From Branchiostoma floridae (Eukaryota; Chordata; Leptocardii; Amphioxiformes; Branchiostomatidae), in NCBI RefSeq assembly GCF_000003815.2, contig NC_049991.1, forward strand, positions 6,235,372 to 6,299,371: DNA of 64,000 bases, in the 5' to 3' direction. A program made the translations under genes and the position numbers. Position 1 is the first letter of the stretch. Each line of letters opens with the position of its first letter. The notes below the pieces were generated by a model, which saw nothing but the letters and a program-made list of their open reading frames with translations, searched no databases and was not told where the DNA came from. This document shows, one piece after another, positions 11,936-46,179 of the stretch.

Positions 11936-12168
11936 CCGTCTCTACCTTCGAGTCGCTACGGGTGCTTGCTGCCTTCCTTGTGGAACTGTCGCCGTTTGCA
12001 ACTTTGGTGAGTAACTTTCAACGCTGCTTCAGTGTTTCATTTTGTTGGGAGAACGAAGTACTGCTTCTCAACGTTTGCTATGCGTTTACTGTTGTTAAAA
12101 GCTCGTTTTTTTATTTGAATTTCAGGTTGTGATCAAACCTTCGTGACTTCTCACCGGAATACGGTATC

Positions 12169-12961
12169 ATGGCGCGTACGTCCACAAAGAAACCGGGAGC
12201 CGCGAAGTCCGGAGGGACCAAGGCGATGACCAAGGCGGGCAGGCCACCCGGCAAACCGAACCGGAGGAAGAGAAAGGAGAGCTTCGGTACCTACATCTTC
12301 AAGGTGTTAAAACAGGTAAACGATTCAAGTTTCTTGATGTATGTCTTTATTTTTGGCGTAACACTGTGCATGGGAATGTTCCATTGCTGTATTTGCATGT
12401 GAATGCACCACGTGGTATTGCACAGATGGGACTAGCCGTTGCTTTTCAAATTGACCAATCCTGGATGTCCATAACAATTAATTTGCAGTTAATCCAATGA
12501 GAGGATAGCAATTATCCGTTCGACCAATGAGTGGCTGCGTGTTCGTGAAGTAATTACACGTTCCTTTATTTTACATGTCAACGTTTTAACGGAGTCGTTC
12601 GAGGCTATGTGATAGGTTTATTTCGTTAAGTGACAAATTTTAGCTTCTTACTTTTCATGCATTTTTCAGACGATACTTTTACGTTTTTTTTTCTTTCAAT
12701 TTCTAAAATCTTCTACAGGTCCACCCAGATACTGGTATCTCAGCACGTGCCATGGGCATCATGAACTCGTTCGTCAACGATCTCTTCGAGCGGATTGCTT
12801 CCGAATCTTCCCGCCTGGCGAACTACAACAAGCGCTCCACCATCAGCAGCCGGGAGATCCAGACCGCCGTGCGGCTTCTCCTACCGGGCGAGTTGGCCAA
12901 GCACGCCGTCAGCGAAGGCACCAAGGCCGTCACCAAATACACCAGCAACACCGCTAAGTAA
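12169..12961 (+). CDS. Histone H2B variant, intron-containing
   Basis: Two coding exons, 12169-12315 (49 codons) and 12719-12961 (80 codons plus stop), join in phase 0 at AAACAG|GTAAAC...TACAG|GTCCAC to give a 129-residue H2B. A non-coding 5' exon probably ends at 12006 (TTTG|GTGAGT), with the next acceptor at 12125 (TTTCAG). The fold region is well conserved: [39 protein letters not shown] and the C-terminal AVTKYTS with the ubiquitinated lysine. The tail is unusual: it begins [16 protein letters not shown], contains GRPPGKP and RRKRK, and has [10 protein letters not shown] where canonical H2B has ESY-IYIYKV. Introns and a poly(A) signal instead of a histone stem-loop point to a replication-independent variant. 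It packs DNA with H2A, H3 and H4 in the nucleosome; tissue of use is unknown. Confidence 0.95.
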
Positions 12962-13084
12962 GAGATTGAAGACGGGACTGTTAAAGCACTTCGAGATTCG
13001 AAACTTTTCGAACTTTGTACACAAATGAAATCTTTTCGAGCTTTGTACACAAGTGAAACGTTTGTAACTCTGTATACAATTGTA

Positions 13085-13090
13085 AATAAA
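13085..13090 (+). terminator. Poly(A) signal of the H2B gene
   Basis: AATAAA lies 124 nt after the H2B stop codon; a second AATAAA is at 13281-13286. No histone 3' stem-loop was seen between stop and signal. Confidence 0.75.
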
Positions 13091-13099
13091 ATCAAGTGA

Positions 13100-15422
13100 T
13101 AACATATTACGCGTGCTGGTAACGAACGTTATACTCGGTAAAATTTGACGATAGTATCGAAAATGTTAGTAAATTGTTATGGTTTCAAAGCAATGTCAGT
13201 GTCAAGGAAATTCGAGAGCCAATTGTAAATTGTGAGTTTGCAATGATGTATAAGCTGTTTCTGATTGTTGTGGTTGTGTGAATAAAGTTACTTTTTATAA
13301 TAAACCTGTGAATATTCTTTGAAAGTAACATGAAAGATACTGCAAGTCACATGATAATAGATGCTGCAATTTTATCTTCTAGCACAACATAAATATGCAG
13401 AAAGATTGCTCCATGTAAAATCCGTGGAAATATTGAAAATCACAAACTTTACGGAAATAACTTTTATACCACATTAAACAGAACGTTATACACTGTAAAC
13501 AGAAAATGGCAGAAGTTAACGTTACAATCCGACGTCTGTCAGAAGATAGAATCCGACGTCTTGCCTTACTAACACGACTTTACATTCAACGTTCATCATA
13601 GCATTTCGATCAGTATCCCTTCAGAGTCCGCATGCGTGGTGACGTGATGCATTGTGGTCTAGGTTAAAGTTAGCTTGCTAGAAAAGATGTAATCAATCAC
13701 TGTAATCAAAATATAGACGAACATAATTGCCAGTAAATATCATCAAAATAGATTAGACTGTATTAAGGTTTAAATTTAGATGTAGCTTTTACGAAATCAC
13801 TTAAACCGCCTTAGAATAAAATAAACACAACACTTCGGTTACTAAATGGTTGTTTAATAAAATCAAGCTACCCAAGGACATTAATTACATAACGTCCTTA
13901 AACCTACATTTCAAATTTTCTCTATAATTTCATTCTTTGCTGGTCTAAATAGGACCACTGATTAATGAACATACCTGAAATGATACATTTAATAATCCGC
14001 TTCCAGTTAAACATTAATTTATCAAGGTTCAAAGTATAATCAAAGTAGCAGACTACAAAATAAAACTGCAGTTGCACTGACAATAAATTACTGTGGATTT
14101 TAGAAAGATACTATTAACACATAAAATCAAATACTGAGCATTACTTTTAATTCTCAAGATTTTTTCCACAAAAAAGGAATAGAATATTTTCAAATTGAAT
14201 GTACATGTACATCCTTAACCAAGATACTTTAAATCAACATTGAAATATCTGCACTGGTTTTATGTTTTTCATGCATTTTATAATTTTGACCCGAGAAATT
14301 AAAACACTCCTTTCCACTCAAACTGAAATTAACACCTCCAAAATAAATGCATTTACTGTAATTTTGATTATTGCTATACAATATCAGTAAGGTTAAGAAT
14401 GTCTAAAATCTCCCTGGAAATATACAACATTTGTTTGTCATTGTACATAGTACCTTATATAACTTTCTCTTTTTCTGATTATGGCAGATACAATGGCAAG
14501 GTTTGGATAAATGTCAGAAAGACCAAACTAGCTAAGAGTCATATATAGTAATTTCTATCATTATAACTGCCTAATGACTGGTACTACAGTCTTGAAAGGT
14601 AAAATACAGCTACTGTACATGATCAAATTTCTTACTTATAAATTTTGTTCGTGTTACATGAGAAGTTATAATACTAGACAATAATCAACTGATTTTACCT
14701 CCAGACATGAAATTTCTATGTACATATTAATATTTCCTATCTATATTTATAACTATTCCATATGTATAAACTTACTTAGACTTAGGGGCATATGCAGTCA
14801 CATGACAAATATTGTTTGATACTGAGCTCATCAGTTGATGTTTTGTAATACTTCTAAATGGCAATGGATATGGCATGTTAAAGTTCACTGTACATGGTTC
14901 AACACTGTTACATAGGGTCGATCTGTAATATTTTGTACAGTTTCGCATTAGTTCGCTGTGCGTTAAGATATATTAATATCATAATGATACATAATAATCT
15001 CAATGGATTACATGGTCTTTTTTTCCTGTGGTGTATTGAGAATGGCTTTCAATGCTTACTGAAAGAATCTTTTCTATAGTCTTACTATAACTATATACAG
15101 TTATAAAATCTATAAGTCCTTAAAGATTGATAAAACATTGTCAAGTGATTCCACAACTGCCAAAATACCATGGCAGTACACCTTTAAAAAGGCATTCTGG
15201 TTAATCAATGGCTTTTTAAAAATATCTACACTCAATGTATAGGGTACTCTAAAAGTATTGAATTTTGACTCGGCAAAGGTATCACAACAGTAAACATTTC
15301 CAGCTATCAGTACAGCAGAGCCCTCTAGTAGATAACAATAGAACTGCAGGAAAAACTTGGTCCTGGGGAAGTTGCATTGGGTGACCCAATAACCCAATGG
15401 GTGAAGAGTTTTGTCAGCCTCG
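13100..15422. other. Convergent 3' region between H2B and GRID2IP
   Basis: The two genes converge here. AT-rich DNA, most of it probably the long 3' UTR of GRID2IP on the minus strand. No minus-strand AATAAA was found within 1.6 kb of its stop; the variant ATTAAA occurs at 13853-13858. No other gene is visible. Confidence 0.4.
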
Positions 15423-36507
<21,085 letters not shown>

Positions 36508-36699
36508 TCCTGTAGAAACAGAAAAAATGGCAGTTAGAATCTCGCTAAAACTTTGAAAGAGAAAAACTCAAGAAAGTGTTGACATATCGTCATGATTTTG
36601 ATACCTCATCAGGCAAACTGTCTTATGGCATACCACACCAGGTTTGTACTGAACAGTATACTAGTACGTACAAGCTGCATATCTAGATAGATTTTTTTA

Positions 36700-36865
36700 T
36701 CCACTCACACTGGGATGGACCCCTAATCTTTTTTTGATAAAACTTTGTGTTGTGGGTACTTTTACCAGCAGGGACAATGTCAGGGGATTCAGACCCAGGA
36801 CCTCAGGGTTCTGGGCCAACCACTTTACCATTATGCCACACTGATGCCACTTTTTGAATTCAAGC
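36700..36865 (-). mobile_element. tRNA-derived SINE copy
   Basis: Minus strand: GTGTGGCATAATGGTAAAGTGG (box A region), CCTGGGTCTGAATCCCC (box B region), then a body ending near 36700. A close direct copy of the head is at 37205-37318; both share CACTGATGCCACTTTTTGAATTC. Confidence 0.7.
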
Positions 36866-36949
36866 ATCAACAGATCGAGGTATGGCTCTCCATTTAACAT
36901 GCTATCTGAAAGAACCGACTCGGAGGCTATTAGGTAACGCTACATGTAG

Positions 36950-37152
36950 TTCACCTTTATCCGCGGGGTAACCTATATTCGTTGTTTTTCAAAACAGTGC
37001 ATTTAGGCACATCAAGTCGACGAGTGGTTGTTTTAAGCTGCATGCAATGCACTAAAAATATTGCAATTTTAAATCAACGTCCGTTAACGTGATATCCCTA
37101 AATACTATGTTTTTAAAAGCAACGGATATAGGTTACCCAGGGGATAAAGGAG
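36950..37152. repeat. Foldback MITE
   Basis: CACCTTTATCCGCGGGGTAACCTATAT at the left pairs with ATATAGGTTACCCAGGGGATAAAGGAGG at the right over about 60 bp. No clear target duplication was seen. Confidence 0.65.
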
Positions 37153-37204
37153 GACTTAAGCATTACATCTACTCATTTTCACCTGTCATTAAAGAAGTTT
37201 GTGC

Positions 37205-37318
37205 ATTTCCCAAGGGCACAATATTAGGGACAATTTCAGGGGATTCAAACCCAGCACCTCAAGGTTCTGGGCCAACCACCCTACCATTATGCCACACTGA
37301 TGCCACTTTTTGAATTCA
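37205..37318 (-). mobile_element. tRNA-derived SINE fragment
   Basis: Same head as the copy at 36700-36865 in the same orientation, about 500 bp away. Confidence 0.65.
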
Positions 37319-37661
37319 TCAAATAGTTATGTCCTTATAACAGTTAATGGTAGTAAGAGATGCAGCAAATAGATGTTCAAAGCACCTTTTGAGTCCTCTA
37401 TAGCACAATCACAGCTGTGTCTCTACAGTGTTGTTTATTGTATTGATCCTCTGGACAGAACAAATAAAAGTCAGGTACTTTGGCTGCTGGTAAAGTATTG
37501 TAAGGAGGTCAAGGGTCACAAGGACAGTGTAAGGGTCAGGGATGAAGTATTTGGCATGCCAGTTACAAAGTCCAAATTCTTTTAAGGGCTTTAAAGTAGC
37601 AAAAAAATCAGTAATACAGGATAATAATGTATTGGCAATGTATATTTTCCATAATTCCATA

Positions 37662-38190
37662 CAGTCAAACCTGTCTATAGCGCCCACTCAAGGGACTGGA
37701 GAAATGTGGCCACTATAGACAGGTCACCGGGCCACAATAGAGAAAATGCTTCAGTTGACTGAGCAATAAGCTACAATTACAAATGATTTCAGTACCAAAT
37801 AATCTTTCTCAACAAGTAACATTGTCTCGATCATTTCAAAATTTAAGTACCGAAAATGATTATGTTGGTAAATTTGCCAACAACGACTCGATCTTACATT
37901 CAAGGCATGCGTACCTTCCTCTGACCGCCCAAATGACCCTGTCGTGAACTCCAAATCCTCGCAAACTACGATTTTAAACCTGGCGCGGGGTGACATACAG
38001 CCGCTGTATGGTTGCATTGGACAATCTATATCTACAGGACCGGAAATAGTGTGGCTGTGGCTGCGTTGGACAGTTCAGGCTGCTTAGAGTGTTAAGGTCA
38101 ATGGGAAAAATCCAAGGGACAAACAAAAAGTGACCACAATGGCCAGGTGGCCGCTATGAAAAGGTGGCCGCTAATATAGGTTTAAACCCT
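37662..38190. repeat. MITE-like repeat with CAGTCAAACCTGTCTATAG end
   Basis: Left part reads CAGTCAAACCTGTCTATAGCG and GGCCACTATAGACAGGT; right part has GTGGCCGCTATGAAAAGGTGG and TATAGGTTTAAACC. Interior carries no coding frame. Confidence 0.55.
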
Positions 38191-38284
38191 GGCTTGCCAG
38201 GTCACTAACCTAACGCACCACCAGCTAGGCTTAAAGGTCCTAAGTTAGACTGGTCAGTTGGTCCGAGCTTGAACCCTACTGTTA

Positions 38285-38463
38285 GTATACCTGTATGAGT
38301 GACCATCTCTTATAAGGATCTTCTGGTTTAACTAAATTTTTTATGGTCCCTTATAGCTTAAATTATTTCCCCCATTGACACCTTTAAGAAATAATCAAGA
38401 GTGACCATCTGGCCACATTTTATTGGCCCCTGGCCCTGAGTGGTCTTCTTGGGCAGTTTTGAC
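38285..38463. repeat. Copy of the CCTGT...CAGTTTTGAC MITE-like repeat
   Basis: Shares GAGTGACCATCTCTTATAAGGATC and GAGTGGTCTTCTTGGGCAGTTTTGAC with copies at 21104, 45602 and 63061. Confidence 0.6.
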
Positions 38464-39226
38464 AAAATATGCAAATCAGGAACAAGCTTATTACTAATAT
38501 TAGTTCATTGTTATCTTAACATATAGGACAACATGAAAGATAAATTAAAGCATCTTTCCTCAACGAAAAAGGATTCGACTTTATCAAAATGTAAAGTTAC
38601 ATCATTAAAAAGAAATACTGTCAGAGTGTGAAACTTTATATTAAAAAGAAAAGATTCATTATCTTAATTTAGGACTTTCTTGATGTCATTTTGGAACTTT
38701 AAAAAGAAGAACACAATATTGCCTTTTCAATAGGCTGTTTGTCAACAATGGAATAATTTTGAGGACCTACTCAGTAATGTCGCCTGATGTGATACATGAA
38801 TATATAATGACCCCAGGTTACACAATGGGCCGAAGGGTATCAGTGTCATATTTACACTGTCATTCCACAATGTCTGGATATGCCATTTCATATCCATCTA
38901 GCTTAGATTTTATATATCAATATGAACATTCTTATTATTCTTATTAACAAAAAATGTATTTTCTTTTTGTTTTGTGATACTATGAACTGACAGTTCTAGT
39001 CACAACAGTTAAACATTAATCTTTCTAAAAACATACAGTATATCAAGCTTAAAAATTCTTGTATGACATTCTTCAACTTGGATTTAGGCACAAATATGCT
39101 TCTTGTAGAAATTTGAATATAACTGTTACAAGAATAAGCCAACTCCTGTATGCAGCTGGACAAAACAATCACGGTAAATTTTAAGTCAGTCTATCACTCT
39201 ATGAAAACTTTGACAAATGTACTTAC

Positions 39227-39340
39227 CTTGGTTAATCTAACCAGTCCCTGAACTAAGTTGTCTAATCACCTGTGGCTGCTTGAGATTCACCCATTTCCAT
39301 GTTAATGGCACTTCTAAACGATGCAAAAACTCGCACAACA
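39227..39340 (-). other. GRID2IP: Candidate non-coding 5' exon of GRID2IP
   Basis: A strong donor on the minus strand (CCAAG|GTAAGT, exon end 39227) follows sequence without a long frame. A 12-codon upstream reading frame (ATG at 39300, TAG at 39264-39262) lies inside. It would splice to the acceptor at 36510. The 5' limit is not determinable. The CpG- and NotI-containing stretch at 39360-39660 behind it could be its promoter. Confidence 0.45.
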
Positions 39341-39359
39341 ACAGCCGAGAATGCTCAGT

Positions 39360-39660
39360 GATTTACAGCTTCTTTACTCAGGGCGTACCAGTTTACATAA
39401 TGTGTGCGTCTTCCACCAACACCTTCTTTCCTACCCTGTCCCCATATTAGCCGAATGATAGGGTCGGACAAAGTCAACAAAGGTCACAAAACAAACGCAA
39501 AGAACTAACAGTAGCGGCCGCGTGTCAGGGGAAACGTATTCGGACCAAAGGCCGTTGCACGCCCCCCGCCGACATGCCTCGTTTCGGCCCCCTGCACACG
39601 AATCTCGCGTACAAGAATGCAACGTCAAACACGGCCAAGCCAGAACGCAAATAATTACCT
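39360..39660. promoter_or_regulatory. CpG-rich patch, possible GRID2IP promoter
   Basis: CpG frequency rises locally (GCGGCCGCGTGT at 39514; CCCCCCGCCGACATG and CTCGCGTAC after it), in contrast to AT-rich surroundings. It sits just upstream, for the minus strand, of the candidate 5' exon. Confidence 0.35.
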
Positions 39661-42589
39661 TTGGTCCACTTGCCGGCCTTTTAACTAAAGCCCAGATAAT
39701 CGCACTTTACAAATACACAGTGACTTTACAGCCACTAGTGTTACTAAAAGTAGTAAAACAAGCGAAACTTGTAAATTTAGCAAAACTTGCTCATTTTGTA
39801 CATTTTCATTGCATTTACTATCTTTGACTGATATTTCAATTAGTCCAGCAATATTTCATAACTGAAAAGCCAACGGTATGGTGTCATAGAGATATGCAAA
39901 TGAGTATAATCAATCATTAGCCAGATTATCTCCTGTGGGTGCTACATTATCACCATGTGTCTGCGTGGTCAGCTGATCTCATAGTCCTTCAGAGCACTCT
40001 AGCATCAGGGATAGGGCCCTAAACAATGTGTGTTTCTTCAATAATATGGATGATATCTGCGCAGGCATCAATTTTTGTCTGTCATTCAAAAAAAGCTTTT
40101 GCACATACTGTAACATGCCATAAATTGCAAAATGAAATTTTTTCCTTAATTTGCATCCTCACATTAGTTTTGGGGCAACATATGGTAGATAGTTTTAATA
40201 TAACCTTTTAAACTTGTTGAAATATGACAGTAAAACTGAAGAATTCAATGTTGTAAAGCAGTAATAATTTTAAACAGCATAACACTGCCGATTGTACATT
40301 TTATTGATCAACACAACAACAATAATGACATGTTTTGTAAAAAAAAATATACTTGATTACCTTCAGTTTGTTTGTAGTTTTGGTGGCTAGAGCCAAATTG
40401 AACACTAGATTCTAGATTAATTTTTCTTCTCCTATCAATGGATTCCTAAAATAAGTGTGACCTAATATTACTTCAAACATCTTTTGTTAGCCGCCATATC
40501 TAATGCGTAAAGGCCAAAGGTGGCAGCCAAACTATGTCGAGAGGAGAACAACAAAGGCTCACACAGAGTTAAATGGCCAATACCCTCATCAAATATTTAC
40601 AGCAACGTCACCATGCATTATCCTAAGTTGTTCAAGATAGATTATACAGTCACAAGGTATATAATTTCTCCTCTACATATAGAATACGACACGGCGTATT
40701 CTGTATCACCCAAGGCCAGGGACCCGAGGTGCTAGCCCGACCGCGGGTAGGATGGCCCAACGGCCCAACGGCCAAAGACTGAAGGGCGATTTGACCAGCA
40801 TTAAATAAATTAGTTAGGAGTCAACTTAGGACTGAGGGTGATGTGGAATATACATGTGTTGTACAAAATTGCGGCACAGCAGGGGTTTCAAACCAAGGAT
40901 CTCTGGGTTTAGGGCCAACACCCAAGTACCAATTGTGCCCTACATACAGCAACAAGCTCTTTCCAAACTGACAGCAAAATTATGGAACTGACTCTCTTCT
41001 GACAAGTGCTTCCCTCCCATACACAAATGTCTATCTTCCTGGGCTACCTTATCCCCTGTCAAGGTACATGTAGTAGCTAGGTCGGAACACAATCCATAAG
41101 CCATCAAAACCAACATTCACTGGCATTTCCTAGCTTTAGTCACCTTAGATATATTTACCAAACTAAATAGTAACAGAGCCCAGAAGTACTAATCTTGGCC
41201 TTTTAATGAGCAAAATATTGACACTGCGACTTAGCATCTATGCAGCGACTATCATATTTGCAAAGTAAGATGTCTCAAATTGTAAAATAATGTTTTCTTC
41301 CACAAGGAAACAACGGACTATTTGACAACGCAATCGCGATTATCAAATATTTGTGGAATGCAGTGCAACGTGCCAGGTTGTTAAAGGTTTACGTTTTGTT
41401 TGTCGAGTTCGGGGTAAAGTCCTCTTTTCACACCCATTGTGTGAATCATCAATTATATACTTGCGGGGCCTCTTGGGATGACACATAATGTTAACATAAT
41501 GATCACTCATTAAAAACTGTCAAGGGAATGGATTTAAAATGTATGTCTATGTCAAACTAGGGCATAAACGTTACTGCAAAATAATATTCTTACTGTACGC
41601 ATGTACATTCTATGTATTATTTGGAATGATTTCAGAACTAAAGAGAGACGAAAAACACGCTGATGTTCAGAATATTTTTGGTTAGAATATCTAACGTTAT
41701 CTTTGAATGACAAAATTACTATAAACTTCATATTGAATTTTCGATTTTTTGCACAAAATAGTAACTGTTATTCTCACGAATTTTCAAGCCTGGTATTTGT
41801 TTAAAAACAGAACAACAGAATATCCAATATGGGTATCAATATATCAATATTGTGACACAAGCAAAACAGTGACAATTTCAGTCATTATTGAATTCAGTGA
41901 CACACGTACCCAATATCTACACTACACTAAAAACTTTGCAATCAGTACATTTACTTCAAAATATGTTGTATTCAAATGTACCGACTTCCAGGTCTTGAAC
42001 TTAACCAAATTTTTAAACCAAAGCAATTATAGTAAAACACTTTGTAAGTATTAAAAATTGGAAAACAACTTGAGAACCTATTTTAATTATGTCCCTCAAT
42101 CCATATAGGCTTGTTTTAATCCTTGTCTTAACTTGACTGTATTATCCTTGTTTCCTATAAATTGGACGGCTAAAAATTGTTTTCATACCATTTTTGCATA
42201 TTATTTCATAGTTAGGATACACCTGTTCACCAACTAGATCCCTTTTGCATTATATTAATTCATAGATAGGATATAAAAACTCCCTTTAACAAAATCTCTC
42301 CTGTGTCACAAATGAAAGACATTGGATGGTTATCTGAAACACCATACTGTTTCCAAAATCATATCCAGTTGCTTATCAAGAGTAACTGCATTTTGGCAAA
42401 TCTATTTCTCAAGTTATCATGTGGACCAAAGACACACAAATAGGCACACAAATATGCATACAAGTGCTCTAAAAGACATTACCTTTGCCAAGAAGGTAAC
42501 AGATACTACAGAGTGGGGGACCTTAAATCTAATTTAGTCCCCAATGGCGAAGATTTCCATCTTGCCATTCTCTTGTTATCACACACACT

Positions 42590-42626
<37 letters not shown>

Positions 42627-43600
42627 TGCTACCCAAAACATATTAATATTAACCTTTTTCGTGAAGGTAATATTATAACAATATGAATGCTAAGTTACGA
42701 TTTCAAGATGAAAATATTTAGCTTAAACCACAATATTGCTATTCTCACAATTCTTCTATCACCAGATGGAAGTTTTCAATGGTGTTGAACCAAAATTTCT
42801 CACAAGAAAATTTCAAACTATCAGCATCACCTCCAACTAAAACATCTATTACTACTATTCTACATCATCTATACCGATTGAAAATTATCAGAAATTATCA
42901 TATAGTATAGAACTCTATACGAAACCTACCTTTTAAACAGAACATGTTTGTTATTGTGGAGAGAGCTCTAGATCTAGACCCAGCCAACAGGTGCATAATG
43001 CTACAATTGTGTGTTTTGTATTCTGCCCCGGCCCCAAGGGTAGGAAACGCGATACGCCGCGGAAAATCATGCATGGAGAAATACATTCTTCCCACTTCCC
43101 TTCTAAAGCCCTTAGGAACGCCATAGCACCAGGGTCAAAATAAGCTTAAAAACTGAACAATACAAAAGGTATTCAAAAGACAAAGAGATTACAGGAATAA
43201 AAAGAAAGGATGGACTGTACGAGCTCTCAAACAGTCAAAGACTTTAACCTAGGATCAACGAAGCGTCACGAAAATTCTAATGAGGAATGTATCGGAGACT
43301 CGAAACAGACGTTTTTTTCTATTTTTAGGTCTTAAAAGTTGGCATGGACTGTTACTTTGTATGAGAAACAATTATTTTTGTAGCAGGTCTGAATACACTG
43401 TTAGAATTGTCTACAAAGCAATGTGCAAAAATTTTAGCCTTGTTCACATTCTAGGTTATCAATCTTACCGGTATTAAAAAAGACACAGAATTGCCTTTTT
43501 GCTATAATAAGTATATCATCTTCTATGTTGTTTTTGATATTGGTCGATTAACAAGTTGCTGCTGTTTTTATACTACATCTTGATTCAAAATATTAGGTCA
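39661..43600. other. Long first-intron or intergenic DNA, no exon supported
   Basis: AT-rich. Repeat pieces: SINE-like minus-strand fragment at about 40865-40950; CA microsatellite at 42590-42623 inside a foldback whose ends read ATTACCTTTGCCAAGAAGGTAA (42480) and TTAACCTTTTTCGTGAAGGTAA (about 42650). CpG-rich bits at 40680-40780 resemble part of 56462-56520 (GTATTCTGTAT...GGGTAGGAT). No reading frame looks coding. Confidence 0.5.
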
Positions 43601-43604
43601 TAAC

Positions 43605-44290
43605 AATATGAGTATGGGACACTGGGAAGGAGACTTGGATTACAGGATACTGGGAAGGAGAGCAGGCAATTCAGAAACCACCTGTTGGATTATTGTAAAT
43701 ATGTCCCATGATCCCTTAGTAAGATCCTAGGAGTAGTTTTAGAGGCCAGATGTTTTTGATATAGGTCAAAAATAAGTTTTGATGTAGGTCAAAAATAAGT
43801 TTTAATATAGGTCAAAAATAAGTTTTGATATGGGTCAAAAATGTGTATTCAACTTACTAGTAAGTCAGTTAGCAAATGACTACATGAAAAGAACTCAGAA
43901 AAGAAAAGAGCAGTTTTAAAACCACCTGTTGGATTTTCAAACATATGTCCAATGGTTTCTATAAAGATGCAAGCCTTTTTTACCGTAGGCAAAAAACAAG
44001 TGATATATTATATCAATCAGATCAAGCAGTCAGATTATATCATATCATGGACACCAGCAAGAAAGAAAGAAGGCAGTTTTGAAACCAACTGTCAGATTTT
44101 CAAAAATATGTCCAATTGTTCCTAAACAGAAGCAGCCTTTCTAACTTTAGGTAAAAAAATAAGTGTTTGACTTGGTCAGTTCAAGCAGTTAGGTCACAAC
44201 TATCACATTACAGGACACTGGGAAAGAGAGCGAGCAATTCGGGAACCACCTGTCGGATTGCCGAAAATACGTCACGCGATCCGCACACGC
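43605..44290. repeat. Degenerate array around AACCACCTGTYGGATT plus a 23-bp minisatellite
   Basis: AACCACCTGTTGGATT or variants start at about 43676, 43920, 44074 and 44244, each followed by AAAxATATGTCCxATG. Between the first two lie four copies of a 23-bp unit TTTTGATATAGGTCAAAAATAAG (43753-43844). Confidence 0.7.
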
Positions 44291-45601
44291 AACAGTTAAC
44301 AGAAGTGGCACTAAGCACCCAGCTGTTCTCATCGCAATAATATTTGGCCAATATGGCGGTCATATAGGCATGACAGGGCGTTGTCTTTGGGGGATAACTT
44401 CCGTTAATACTTCTGCGTCTATGGCCGGAGCTACCGTGTATTCGAGCTGAACAGGGTGACAACACATGCCACTTCAGCGCTCTTATGGTATAGAGGGGAG
44501 AGAAGAGTACTTAACAACGGGATAAGTCATGTGGCTAAAGCCATTCAGAAACCTTTTGTTTACTAAGGCCTTGTTGAGTGTCTTTTGGTCGAGAATGTTG
44601 GACACTTTGTCCCTTATTAACTCAGCCCAACTGCTTAGGCTAATCAGACCAACTGGACCCAACACCCTGGTCCAACTCCCAACCCTTAGTTAAACCCTAC
44701 TAGTAACCCTGACCCCACCCCCAACTTCAACCCTAACCCGAATAAATAATGGTCGAGTTGACCAAGGTGTTGGGCCTTGATAAAGAAGGGCCAAAGCGTC
44801 CAATATTCTCGACTAAAGGACACTCAAAGCAGACTTTTCTGTGTTAGCAAAGAGCCAAACTACTGTAAATGCGTTTAAATTTGTGATTTAATTTTGCAGT
44901 AGCCAGAAATAGGACTATTCCCGGTGGTTTTAAGTTCACGGTGAAGTGTCCACCACGAAAACCACCACAAACATTTCTGCATTTACAGTATTCTGATGCA
45001 CTTTTTGTCTTACAATTCTTTCTTTTATACCGTGTTATCTGATTTTGAAATCTGGAAAACATGTCATTCACAAATGTGTTTGAATGTTTGAATTTTATCA
45101 TAAATACTGTCTGTGTTATGTACTACATTGGTATCTTACAGTTTCCTGACTAAGCTCTGTATTGAGCAAAGAGGCAACTCTTGTTTTTGTGTTGTCCTGT
45201 TCCGTGGCATGTTTGTTGTTTACCCAGGAGGAAGTGGTTTGCAGTGGTTGCCTAGAAACTATTATTTAGTTTTGAATAGTAAATATTGATTAGGCACTAA
45301 TGTAGAGGACAGTACGAGAAAAACAACACAGTGACTGCATTTGTCCCATTCAATAAATGACCAAAATGCAGCTAAAGTGTCTTCACTGGCCCTTTCTTAT
45401 TCATGTTTAACTCAATTAATTTTATCGAATCTCAGCAGAGATACTAAGTACACATGAGCTTTGTAGGAACAGTGTCAAAAGCGGATGCACTGTTACAGCA
45501 GTGCATTTAGAGAAAAATATACAATCATTTTGTTTCTTTTATCACAAAATGTCATGCGAGAGCTGGACTATGTGCATTTTGTGTACTAGTACATATACAC
45601 A
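44291..45601. other. No gene seen
   Basis: A CpG-containing piece at 44260-44450 and a CCCTAACCC-like tract at 44690-44740 stand out; neither supports a gene. The GTGGTTTTAAGTTCACGGTG repeat also seen at 35050 occurs at 44926. Confidence 0.4.
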
Positions 45602-45810
45602 TAGTCAAACCTGTATAATTACTATAAGTGACCACCTCTACATAAAAATATTTGTGTCAAGAGCTTTTTGATGGCCCATTAATTATAGTCAAAAAAGATA
45701 ATTTTTTTCCAATGACACAAGCATTAAGAATCCTTTCTATATAGTGACCACCTGTCTATATTGACCATATCTTATTGGTCCCAAGTGGTCTTCTTGGGCA
45801 GTTTTAACTG
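45602..45810. repeat. Best-preserved copy of the AGTCAAACCTGT...AGTTTTAACTG repeat
   Basis: Ends are AGTCAAACCTGTATAA and GGCAGTTTTAACTG. Interior words GTGACCACCTCTACATAAA and AGTGACCACCTGTCTATATTGACC are shared with the other copies. Confidence 0.65.
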
Positions 45811-46179
45811 TTACTTCTTTAGGCTAGAATTTTTCAGTGACAACAATGTTTAAACTTATTTCTAACAGCCCTTACTGTAAGAACATACTGGTAAATAGCA
45901 CACTGCAAATCTTCCTAGAATTAAGCATTAGGAACATTTAAAGTGTATCTTACTTTGTGGGGGTCTTATAACCCTTGTTACATGTTACACAATGACAAAG
46001 AGCCCGTGTTTTTTAACCAAACAAGCCCGTGTTTCTCTTTGCTGATGTTTCAGAGCATGTCCTAACATGGTCGTATCACATGTCACTTACCACTCCACGG
46101 CACACCGCGCGTAAACATGTGTTTGCAGGGTACGCAACGAAGAGGGCAAATGTATCTTTCTATACATAGGTTTAAATGC

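Noticed and set aside
12316-12402. H2B read through into the intron as a short protein with a hydrophobic end
   Set aside because: It continues past a consensus donor; the second exon restores the complete histone fold.
13853-13858. Firm poly(A) site for GRID2IP
   Set aside because: Only an ATTAAA variant 1.6 kb from the stop; too weak to call.
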